64,000 nucleotides of DNA, taken from Micromonospora olivasterospora (GTDB lineage: Bacteria > Actinomycetota > Actinomycetes > Mycobacteriales > Micromonosporaceae). Numbering within the stretch: position 1 is the stretch's first letter; each line of letters starts with the position of its first letter. Positions 33,895 to 44,300 of this stretch are shown here, one piece after another. The stretch spans positions 248,001-312,000 of the forward strand of contig NZ_VLKE01000001.1 in NCBI RefSeq assembly GCF_007830265.1, in the 5' to 3' direction. The notes under the pieces are model-generated. The model did not search any database and was not told the origin of the DNA. It saw only the letters and a program-made list of their open reading frames with translations. The position numbers and the translations under genes are program-made.

Positions 33895-34458
33895 ATGGCC
33901 CACGACCCAGACGACAAGCGAGCCCTGTTCCAGCAGGTCGTCGACGACATCCTCGACCAGATCCGCGACGGACGCCTCAACCCCAACGACCCACTACCGT
34001 CCGCCCGCAAGATGGCCGACCTCTACGGCGTGGCCTCCATGACCGCCCAACGCGCGCTACGCGAACTGCAACACCGGCGCATCACCTACAGCGTCGCCGG
34101 CAAAGGCACGTTCGTGCACCCCGACGCGTTCGACCTCCTACGCGGCGGCGTCCTCCACGAACCCATCGACGACCCCGACCTCCGCCGCAGAGTCGCCGCC
34201 TACCTCGCCGACCAACAGGCCATCACCATCCGCTACCACCACGCCCGCACCGCCGACGACAAGAACGCAGCCCTACACGAGCTGTTGCGCCACGCCGACA
34301 CCAACAACGACCTGATCGACGAAGTGATCAAATACCAGGCCGACCGAGGCAACTTCGCCCAGCAGCCCGAACACCTCCAACGGGCCAGCGAAGGCGGCCA
34401 GACCCCGCCGCCCGCCAAGCGCCCCCGCAGCAGCCGCGACCGCGCACCGAAGCAGTAA
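33895..34458 (+). CDS. GntR-family repressor (KorSA/TraR-like, AICE2)
   Basis: This 187-residue protein has the same N-terminal winged helix as the AICE1 protein (ALFQQVVDDILDQIRDGRLN, SARKMADLYGVASMTAQRAL, RELQHRRITYSVAGKGTFVH) but a diverged helical C-terminal half and a basic tail (KRPRSSRDRAPKQ). It is divergent from the transfer operon with two dyads between them. The different C-termini and operators of the two AICEs suggest separate repression systems, which would let both elements coexist. Confidence 0.9.
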   Translation: MAHDPDDKRALFQQVVDDILDQIRDGRLNPNDPLPSARKMADLYGVASMTAQRALRELQHRRITYSVAGKGTFVHPDAFDLLRGGVLHEPIDDPDLRRRVAAYLADQQAITIRYHHARTADDKNAALHELLRHADTNNDLIDEVIKYQADRGNFAQQPEHLQRASEGGQTPPPAKRPRSSRDRAPKQ

Positions 34459-34524
34459 GCCAACCGGACCAAGGCCCTCGACCAAGATTCGACTGGCTCA
34501 AAACTGCTCTACAGGATCAAGAAC

Positions 34525-34546
34525 GGCCCCGGCCGAAGCCGGGGCC
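34525..34546 (+). terminator. Hairpin downstream of AICE2 gntR
   Basis: GGCCCCGGC-CGAA-GCCGGGGCC is a perfect 9-bp stem with a CGAA tetraloop, at the same place as the AICE1 hairpin. Confidence 0.65.
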
Positions 34547-34754
34547 GCGCGCACGCGCTACAGGCCTACGGCCCCGCGCGCACGCCCGCCATACCGAGCC
34601 ACCCAACTCCGAGAAGGGTTCTGTCGGCGGCGCCATGACAATTCCTTCGAAGCCATCACGATGGGTGGCTTTCGGGATCGAAGCTGCACCACCGAACCGT
34701 CTGGTCGCGCACGACCGAGGTGCTCATCGGCATACTTGGATGCCAACCCCGCGC

Positions 34755-34776
34755 TGACGGCAACCGTGACGGCAAC
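34755..34776 (+). repeat. AICE2 end repeat R2
   Basis: TGACGGCAACC-GTGACGGCAAC is the partner of L2. It lies 81 bp beyond the stop of the SUKH-3 gene. Both halves contain TGACGGCAAC, a near-perfect direct repeat. Confidence 0.6.
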
Positions 34777-34857
34777 CCAGGCAGACGGCATCGACCCCCG
34801 ACAGCTCTGCGCTACGCGCTGTAACCGCAACCCTGAATGAGCGAGTGAACGCAGAGA

Positions 34858-35352
34858 TCACGCGGGCGGCCAGGGGGCCACACCCGGATCAGAGTACAGA
34901 CAGAGCAGCGGGCGGTTCGCGCAAACTGCCAGCTCCAAGGATTCTTCAAAGCTTGAACCCATTTCCCAGAACCATCCCATGCCAGCAGCAACCACTCTCC
35001 CCCCAGATTCCAGGAAAACGCTTGAGTAGCTTAGCCATTCACCGATAGGGAAATACTGTCCACCAAGAACACTCTCTACCTCCCCAGCTAGGGCGCGCTG
35101 ACCCGATCCGGCCGCGATCGGATCGAAATTGTAAGGCTCATCATTAGCAAAGTTTGGGCCAACCGCATTGCGCGGCTCAAGCGAAAGCCCTCCCAGCGCA
35201 GACAGGGCAGCTATGGCCAGAGTATGGACCCGGTAGCCCTCTCTCTCCAGAGGTTCTACCCACTGGCCAGCGTCAACGGCGCGGTCTACGCTCCATCCGG
35301 AGGCGTCAAGCGCTTTAAGCACGTCCTGACTGAGTGAGTCAAAGCGGATCAT
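34858..35352 (-). CDS. SUKH-3-like immunity protein
   Basis: This 164-residue protein reads MIRFDSLSQDVLKALDASGW, SVDRAVDAGQWVEPLEREGY, LAIAALSALGGLSLEP, YFPIGEWLSYSSVFLESGGR and MGSSFEESLELAV. The pattern (AGW...GRxVD...W, L-x-x-F/L-GGL, P-I-G-E, GRV) fits the SUKH-3 superfamily of polymorphic-toxin immunity proteins, cytosolic antitoxins. The ATG at 35352 lies 4 bases after the Rhs stop, inside the purine-rich GGGTGAACTT, so it is coupled to the toxin. It is expected to neutralise the Rhs deaminase tip. Confidence 0.8.
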   Translation of the reverse strand: MIRFDSLSQDVLKALDASGWSVDRAVDAGQWVEPLEREGYRVHTLAIAALSALGGLSLEPRNAVGPNFANDEPYNFDPIAAGSGQRALAGEVESVLGGQYFPIGEWLSYSSVFLESGGRVVAAGMGWFWEMGSSFEESLELAVCANRPLLCLYSDPGVAPWPPA

Positions 35353-35356
35353 AAGT

Positions 35357-38300
35357 TCACCCGATCCCGAGATCTTCCAGTAGCCGGCTACAACGACCGC
35401 AAGGGTACGCCGGTTCGCCATGACCAGTCGTATTTGACGTTGGCATAGAATTGTTTCTCGTCTGCACCGTGCGCATGGTTCCACCCCGGATAGCGTCGGG
35501 ACCTTCCGCTGCCTGAGCTTGGATCAGGCAATGCACCTCTGCACACCCTCCATGGTGGCCCGCCCGCTCAAGCGCGTCCGCTAGCGGTCCTTCCGCCTGC
35601 TGTCCATGCCTATTATGGCCGTAGTACTTGGCACCTGAAGGCGATGTGTACTCCGAGGCAAATTTGGCTCCAGGCTTATTGCGCACGCTGTCGGCATAGT
35701 TTGCAAGGTTGCAGTTGTGCACGAGTACGGGAGTGTTGCCGGCTACCACATAGTACGTGTGGATGTCAGCGACGGTGAGGTCTCGCATCTCCTCGGCGCC
35801 GAGCTTGTTCAGCACCGCGGCGACGGTGACCGCGCCCTTGCCGCGGACGAGCAGCTTGGTGCCGGGCTTGAGGTCCTTGGCGTCGTCCCACTTACGCTTG
35901 GTGGCGTTCCAGAACGGGTGGTGCCAGGTCGTCTCTACCTTCGTGACCTTGCCGTCCTGGTCGCGGACGGTCAGGTCGGTCAGGTCCTTGTCGTCGTTGC
36001 GGTGCAGCTGGGTGACCTGCTTCGGCTCCGACCTGCCCGTGGTCGGCTCGGTTGCCATGACCTTGTCACCGACGTTGACATCCTCAATCGGCCGGCTACT
36101 GCCATCGGCCATGAGCACCCGCGTCTTCGGATCGAAGCTGTGCCGTGGACAGGTAGCGCCGCCCCCGCCGACCGAGATACCGAAGGCGTTGCCCCCGCCC
36201 CCGGCGCCGCCGCCGCTGGACGCTCCGGCGCTGCGGGCGCCGCCTCCCTTGCGGCTGAGCAGGCTCAGCCCCGGAACCATGCTCTCCGCAGCCGCACGGG
36301 GGTTGTACCGGCCCGTCGTCGCGACCTGGCCGATCGCGTCCTCGACGGTGTTCTCCGCCGCCTCCGTGGCCAGCCGACCCGCCAGGCCAGTACCGACCTT
36401 GTTGGCCACCAGCGCACCGACCCGGCCGGCGATCGCGCCACCGGCACCACCGACCAGACCCGACACTGCACCCGTGCCCACGGAGCCCAGCGCGTCACCG
36501 ACGCTGTGGATGTCACCCTGCGCCGCGTCCTTGGCCAGGTTGATCAACGCTCCCGCACCGACCATGCAGGCGATCGCACCGGCGCCGGCGGTGACCGCCG
36601 TGCAGGCGATACCGGCCAGGATCGCCCCGCCGATCGCGGCGACCTCGAGAAGGGTGTCCTTGTGCTCCTGTACCCATTTCTTCGTCGCCGCCGCCGCGTC
36701 CTTGACCTGGCTGGCCGCCTTCTTGACCACCCGGACCGCCTTCGCCGCGACCTTCTTGGCAGCCTGTTTCGCCTTGGCGGCGAGTTGTTTGGCGCGTTTC
36801 TTGGCCGCGGCGATCTTCTTCGACACGTACTTGCGGCCCGCGTCGATCTTCTTCTTGACCGCCTTCTTGACCTTGTTGTACGTCTTCTTGACGGTCTTTT
36901 TGACCTGGTTGTACTTCCGTTTGACCTGCTGGACCTTCTTCTTCACCACTGCCTTGGCCTTGCTCACCGTCTTGGTGACGGTGCTCTTGGCCGAGCTGTA
37001 CGCCGAGTACGCGTACGACGAGGCGTACGAGTAGGCACTCGAGGCGTACGACGACACCGTCGAGCGGACCGAGCTCACCGCCGAGCTGAACGCCTTCTTC
37101 AGGCTGCCGAAACCCCAGTGCCCCGTCGGGTCCGTGACGGTCAGCGGGTTCGCGTCACCGTACTGGTAGCGGTTGGCGTTGATCGAGTCCGGCACCGGAC
37201 TGTTGCTGGCGGTGTCCCGCGTGTCGAACTGACCAGTCTCGGTGTTGTACCACCGCGCGTGCATGTTCACCCGCGACGTCACCGCATCAGTCCACTCCGA
37301 CTGGTAACCCAACTGCCCCAACAGACCAGCCGTGCCGACAATCTTGCCCAACGGGTCGTAGGTCATCGACCCCGACAAGCCCGCCCCCGTCGCCGTGAAC
37401 TGCCCCACCACATCCGTGTGCAGGTCCGTCCACACCAACCGCTGACTACCGCCCGAAGCGGTGCCGACCACCTCACCCGACGGGCCCCGCACGTAACTCG
37501 CGGAAGCATCACCAGCCAGGTCGTTTGCCAACCCGCCGTACGAGAAGCCCGGCCGAATCGCCCGCCCCAGGCCGTCATACGAGTACGTCTGCGAACCGCC
37601 ACCGGTGGACTGTTGCGACACCACCTGCCCGAACGCGTCCGTGCTCGTGGTGACCCCACCCGCCGAGGCGAGCGTGCCCCGCGCGGTGTACGTGTAGCCG
37701 GCGCCGTCGGCGGTCAACAGCCGGTTGCGCTGGTCGTACGTGAACAGCTTCGAACCGTTCTGCACCCGGTTACCGGACTTGTCGTACGCGTACACCGTCG
37801 TGGCGGTGCCGTTGTTCCACGACGTCAGCCGGTCGGCTAGGTCGTAGGTGTAGGTGTTGGCCGCTGACCCGGCGAAGCCGGTGGTGCTCTTCGAGACGAT
37901 GTTGCTGTTCTCGTCCCAGCTGTAGCTGATCTTCGCCAGCGAGGTGCCCGTCGACGACTTCAACTCGTCGTCCTTGAGCCGCCGCAGCGGGTCGTACGTG
38001 AAGTTGCGGCTGTTGCCGTTGTTCCCGTACGTGATTTTGCTGAGCTGGGAGAGCGTGTTGTAGGTGTAGGCCATCTGCACGTCGGCGGTCGGGTTGCTCA
38101 GGGTGTAGAGCCGGCCCGCGCCGTCGTACCCGTAGGAGGTGGTGCCGGCGGCGTCCTGGCGGGAGGCCAGCCGGCCGTCGGGGTCGTAGCCGAACGACGA
38201 GTCACCAGACGGCCCGGTCACCGACAACGGCAGGCCACGGTCGTCGTAGCTGATCGTGTTCGTCCCGCCGGAGCCGGAGAACTCGGTCATCCGACCCGCC

Positions 38301-41300
38301 ACGTCGTAGCCGAACACCCGGTCCACGGTCGCCGCCTCGGCACCCGCGCCGGCCTGCCGGATCAGCTGGCCCATGTCGTCGTAGGCACGGGTGACCGTCA
38401 CACCGCCGGGCATCGTCTGCGTGACCGGCCGGCCACCCCGGTCGTACGCGATGGTGAAGGTCCGGTCCGCCGCGTCCGGGTGGGCCGCCGTCGCCGGCTC
38501 GATCTGCGATTCCGGCAGCCCCCACGAGTTGTACGTGGTGTAGAAGGCGTTACCCCGACCGTCGGTGAACCGGGTCCGGTTGCCCTCCAGGTCGTAGCCG
38601 AACGTCGTCTCGATCGCATCCGAGCCGGAGATCGGCTGGATCTCCCTGGTCAGCGCCCCGGTCGCGTCGAACTCGAAGGTGGTGGTCGTGTCACGGGCGT
38701 CCGTGGTGGCGACCATGTTGCCGGCACGGTCGTAGTGGGCCGACTGCGACGACAGCTTGACACCGGCCGGGCTGTACTCGGCGGTGTCGGTGGCCCGGTC
38801 CGCCATGTCGTAGGTGACCGTGGCGTACGAGCCGTCCGGACGGGTGGTGCGGGTGGTCCGTCCCTCGCTGTCGTAGGTGTAGCTGGTGACGTTGTTCGCG
38901 CCGTCCTTGACGGTCAGCGGTTCACCGGCCGCGTTGTACGTGGTGGTGCTGTTCACCCCCGCCGCCGAGGTGACCTGGGTCGTCTGCTGGGCCGAGGTGT
39001 CGTCGTAGGTGTAGGTGGTGGTGTAGTTGGTGCTCGCCTGCCGCACCACCTCGGTCGACGTCAGCGTGCGGCCCAGGTAGTCGTAGGTCGCCTCCGTCAC
39101 CGCGCCCGTCGGGTCCGTCGTCGACAGGACGTTGCCCACGTCGTCGTACCGGTAGGTGGTAACTCCGTCGTTCGGCGCGACCTGCTTCGACACCCGGCCG
39201 AGCTGGTCGTACTCGTAGCGGGTTATCTTGCCGAGCGGGTCGGTCACCGACGTGACCTGCCCGGCCTCGTCGTACGTCTGGGTCGTCTCCGGCACGATCG
39301 GGGTGCTCGACCCGGGCGGGGTGTAGCTCGGGTCGGTCTGGGACACGACCCGGCCGGCGGCGTCGTAGCGGGTGACCGACCAGTTGCCGTTGGCGTCGCG
39401 GGCATCGGTCGGCTCGTCGAACGTGTTGTAGCCGACCCAGCTGACCGCGCTGGTCAGCGCCGGAAGCTGCCCGGCCTGCTCGACCATCGCCGCCGGGGCG
39501 GTCGTCTTGACCAAGCGGCCTTCCTCGTCGTAGCCCTGGTAGGTCGTGTTGCCGTTCTCGTCGGTGATCGAGGTGGGCAGCCCGTCCTGGTCGAGGACCT
39601 GGGAGGTGCGGATGACCTGGGCGTCGGCCGCGGGTGCGCTGCCAGCCTTGAGCTGCCCGATCTCTGCGGCGGACAGCGCCTTCTGGTACGCCTGGACGTC
39701 GCTGATCTTGCCGTTGAAGGAGTCGCTGCAGACGCCGTTGAATCTGCCGCAGCCGATCGTGAAGGGCCCGGTGGCCGACCATGGGCTCACGCCCGTCTTG
39801 GTGGCTTCGGCGACCCCGTTGACGTAGAGGGTCATGGTGCCGGTCGTGGCGTCGAAGACACCGGCCAGATGGGTCCAGGTATTGACGGAGGGGACGGAGG
39901 TCGAGGTCACGATCTGGTTGTTGGGCGGGTCGTCGACGTCCGCGGACTTGAGGACGAACATCCATTGGTTCGTCTTCTGGTAGCGCAACTCGAACGCGTT
40001 CTGCGACACGCCGTCCTGGCCCAGGACCCGCCCAATGAGACCCGTGCTGGCCAGGTTGACCCACGCGGCGAAAGTCAGGCTTCGCTTGGTGTCCACCACC
40101 GGACCCGCGGTCTGGATCTTGGTGGTCGATCCGTTGGACACCGCCGAACCGCCACGGTCACTCGACCAGGTGACATTGTTGGCGGTAGCCGGGCTGTTGC
40201 CGGCAGAGTCGGCGGCCGTCGTCCCGGTGGTCTCGTTGAGCTTCCACCGGGCGACGGGGGTCAGCTTCGTCGACGGATAGGTCGTCTCGGCGATGGCCCG
40301 GCCCGCCGTGTCGTACAGCGCTTCGGAGATGCCGGTGGTGCCGTTCGGGCCGGAGGACACCGAGGACACGACGTTGTCATCGGCGTCGTAGGTCAGTGTG
40401 GTGGTGCGCTTGAGCCCGTTCGGGTCGACGGTGGTGGAGATCGTCCGCCCGGCCGCGTCGTAGGTGGTCGCGGTGGTGCTGCGGCCGTTGTTGGTCTTCT
40501 CGGTCACCTCGTTGCCGGCGGCGTCGTAGGTGGTCTCCTTCACCACGAACGTGCGGGTGCCGTCGGTGCGGGTGATCTTGGCTTCGAGGCCGTTGTCGGT
40601 GTACGTGTGCGACGTCGTCCAGCCCATCGCGTCGGTCTCGGACGCGAGCCGGCCCGCCGGGTCGTACGAGCGTTGGGTGGTGACCAGGTCGCGGGCCGCG
40701 GACGGGGTGTTCGGGTCTCCGACGAAGCCCACGAGTTTCGAGGTGAGCAGGTTGCCCTCGACGTCATAGGTGTTGACGGTGACCCCGCCGTCGGCCTCAG
40801 TCTCCCTGGCCACCTGCCCGTACGGGTTGTACTCGAAGGTGGTGGTCTGGTCGGCGGCGTTGGTGGTGCTCGTCTCCTGGCCGTACGCGTTGTAGCCGTG
40901 CTTCTCGGTACGCGGGGCGTCGCCGCCGGTCAGGTCGCTGACCTTCTGCTCGGTGAGGTTGCCGTCCACGTCGTAGGTGGTCTCGGTGTAGGCGGTGTGC
41001 ACCGCGCCGGTGACCCGGTTGGTGACCGCCGGCTCGGTCTCGGTGAGCGGCCGGCCCTGCTTGTCGAAGGTACGGGTCGTGGTCAGCCCGGCCGGGAAGG
41101 TGTTGGTGATTTCGGTTTCGCTGACGGGGCGGCCCAGGCCGTCGTAGGCGTATCGGGTGATCTTGCCGCCCGGCTCGACGACCTCGGCGACGTCACCGCT
41201 GGCGTAGTAGACGACCTGTTGCGTCTGCCCGCCGGGGGTGGTCACGGTCGAGGGCAGTCCCGCGGGCGCGAAGCCGCCGTCCTTGGCCGCGATGGTGGTG

Positions 41301-44300
41301 CCGTCGGTGTACGTGGTGCGGGTGACCCGACCCAGCGGGTCGGTGATGGTGGTCTGGTTGCCCTTGGTGTCGTAGCCGTACGTGGTGAGGTACGTGTTGT
41401 CGGTCTCCGACGCCGACCGGCCGTCGCGCATGGTCAGCATCAGGTCGTTGCGGGCGTCCGGGCTCAGCGTGGTGCTGGTGGCGTCCGGGTAGTAGGTGTA
41501 GTAGACCGACGAGCACTTGTTGGCCGACTGGTCCTGGCAGGTGATCACCTGCTTGGTGTTGCCCCGGGCGTCCTGGAGTTCCTGCGTCCACACGCCGTTC
41601 GGGTCGTACGTCAGGTTGCCGAAACCCCCCACGTCGTACCCGAGCTTGGTGGTGTTGCCGAGGCCGTCGGTCTGCGCCACCATCCGGTTACCGTTGACCA
41701 GGTCGTAGCTGTAGGACAGCTTCTCCCCCGTCGGGCCGGTCACCGTCACCGTCTGCACCGGCATCGGGATGGCCTGGGTCTGCCCGGACACCATGGTCAC
41801 CGCGACGGGCACGGTCTGCTTGGAGGCCTGGAAGTGGGAGCTGACCTGGTCGGCGCTGAGCTGGCTGCGGTAGAACGCGACCTCGGCGATCGAGCCCGGG
41901 AAGTAGCCGACCTCCGGGGTGCCGTGCATCGGCCAGGCGCCCGACCACTTGCCTGCCCCGACGTACGCGTGCACCGAGCTCGTCGCGGCCAGCGTGTAGT
42001 CGAGCTTGCCGACCGCCACGCCGTCCAGGTACAGCGACTGGGTGGCGGTGCCCGCGGACAGCGTGACGTGGTGCCATTTGCCGTCGTTGACCGTGCCGGC
42101 GGTGGTGATCATCCGGCCGGAGCTACCGCTGCCGGTCCAGAAGCCACCGCGCAGCTTGCCGTCGGTGCCGACGTACAGCGACGGATTCCAGCTGGTGACG
42201 GCCGCCGGGTCGGTGATTGGGCCGTTCTGGTAGCTGTAGAGAACACCGCCGGCGGTGTTTTTGTCCGGCATCTTGAACCACATCTCCACCGAGTTTGGCC
42301 CGGTGGTGGGCAGGTCCTCCGGCGGCAGTTGGAGGTAGGAGGTGGAGCCGTTGAACGAGGCTGCCTTGCTGTCGCTGAACGGGCCGGCGACGCCGAGGGT
42401 GGTGTTGTTGAAGGTGGCCGTGCCGCCCTCGACCTCGTTGACGGCGTCGGTGACGTCGACGGAACCGAGCCGCCAGTAGTCGGCGGGCTTCGCGCCGAGC
42501 ACCGAGGCGGCGTACACGCCGCTGTCACCGGAGACGGTCGGCGTGCCCAGGCTCCAGGTGCCGCCGTTCTCGTCCTTGACGGTGGCGACCCGACCGGTGG
42601 CCTTGTCGTACGTGATCTCGGCGGTGACCCCGCCGGAGGGCCGGACGACCTTGCTGAGCACCGGGTGGCTGGTCCGGCCGGCGCTGTTCAGCGCGGCCAC
42701 CGTGGTGCCGGTGAGCGCCTGGTTGAAGAACGCGACATCCGAGATGGAGCCGGAGAAGTAGGAGGCCACCGCCGGGGAGGCACCGCTGCGCAGGTGACTC
42801 GGCCAGGCGTGGCCGACGAAGCCGGCGCCGACCAGCACGTTCGTCGAGCCGTTCGGGATCAGGGCGATGGTGCCGGGGAGCGTGCCCTTGGCGACGCCGT
42901 CGAGGTAGAGCGTCTGGGTGTCACCCGCCCCGGTCAGCACGACGTGGTGCCAGGCGCCGTCGGTGACGGCGGCGTTGCTGGTGATCGGCGTCGCGCTGCC
43001 CTGCCAGAACTCGCCACGCAGCTTGCCGTCGCTGCCGATGTAGAGGGCCGGGTTGTAGTTGCCGGCCGTGGTGCCCTTGCTGATCGCGTCGGCGCTGTAG
43101 CTGAACAGCACACCGTTCGGGGTGGTTGTCTTGAACCACATGCTGATCGACTGGTACTGGCCGTCGGCGACCAGCTTGCCGGGCAGCTGCACGTACGAGC
43201 TGGTGCCGTTGAACGTCGCCGTGGTCGCCGTCGAGCCGGCCAGAGCGGCCGGCTGGCCCAGGGTGACGTTGGTGTAGCGGGCGTTGTCGACGCCGGCGTT
43301 GGTGAGCACCCGGCTCGCCGCGATGCTCGCGCCGCTGGCCTCGTTCAGCGGCCAGTACGAGTACGGGCCGGCGTTCACCAGCGCGTTGGCGTACTGGGAG
43401 GTGGTGTCGGCCTGGTAGGTGGTGCAGGCGACGGCGCTGGTGGGCGGGCACACCTTGGCGATCTGGTCGTTCGCGCCGTAGCTGTAGGACCAGGTCTCGG
43501 CCGTGGTCGCGTTGCCGGCCACCGCCGGGTTGGTCGACACGGTAGCGACGTGCGGCACCGTGGAGCCGCTCGGGGTGCTCCAGGTGACGTCGAGATAGCG
43601 GCCCGACGCCGAGGTGAGCCGGGACGCGTAACCCGACGTGTCGTACGCGACGGTCAACGCGCGGCCGCTGGCGTCAGCGATCCGGGTCACCTTGAACACG
43701 CCGCCGCCAGCGGACCGGCCGAAGGTGTAGACCGTGGCGTCCTTGTCGGTCAGCGTGTAGCCGGTGACCGCACCCGCGGTGTCCTTCGTCTCGACGAAGG
43801 TGGAGAACCGGCCGGACGGCGCGGTGAAGGTGCCGTCGTTCTTGCGGCCGAACGCGACGTCCTGCCCGGTCGGGTAGGTGACCAGCACGGACTGGACGCT
43901 GCCCGCGACGTCCTTGACCTGGGTAGCGCGCATGTCGAGCAGGCTGGACCAGCCGGTGCCGAACGCGTTGCCCCGCCGGGTGTCCAGGCTGTTGTAGCTA
44001 CGGGTCACCGACAGCGACGGACCGACCGTCGGCACGCTCGCGTCGGTCGCCGAGGTGGTGTAGTTACCGATGCTGGCGTCGTAGCCCTTGCCGGAGTTCT
44101 GCGCCAGGTTCGCGGTCAGCAGCGGCTGCGGCACCGACGTGGTGAACGCGTACCCCGGAGACACCGGACTGTACGTGGCCTTGTCGTACACCTGCACCGT
44201 GTACACGTACGTCTTGTTCCAGTCCAGCTTGCCCGCCGGAACCGTCCAGCTCGGCGTGGTGATCCACCCCGAGCTCGCCTTCTGCGCGCCGGTCTCGGCG

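Noticed and set aside
32096..34042. 648-residue plus-strand open frame
   Set aside because: Antisense to the AICE2 translocase and the small upstream gene.
35717..37840. Plus-strand open frames of 707 and 425 residues
   Set aside because: Antisense shadows of the Rhs C-terminal part, with low-complexity composition and no ribosome site.
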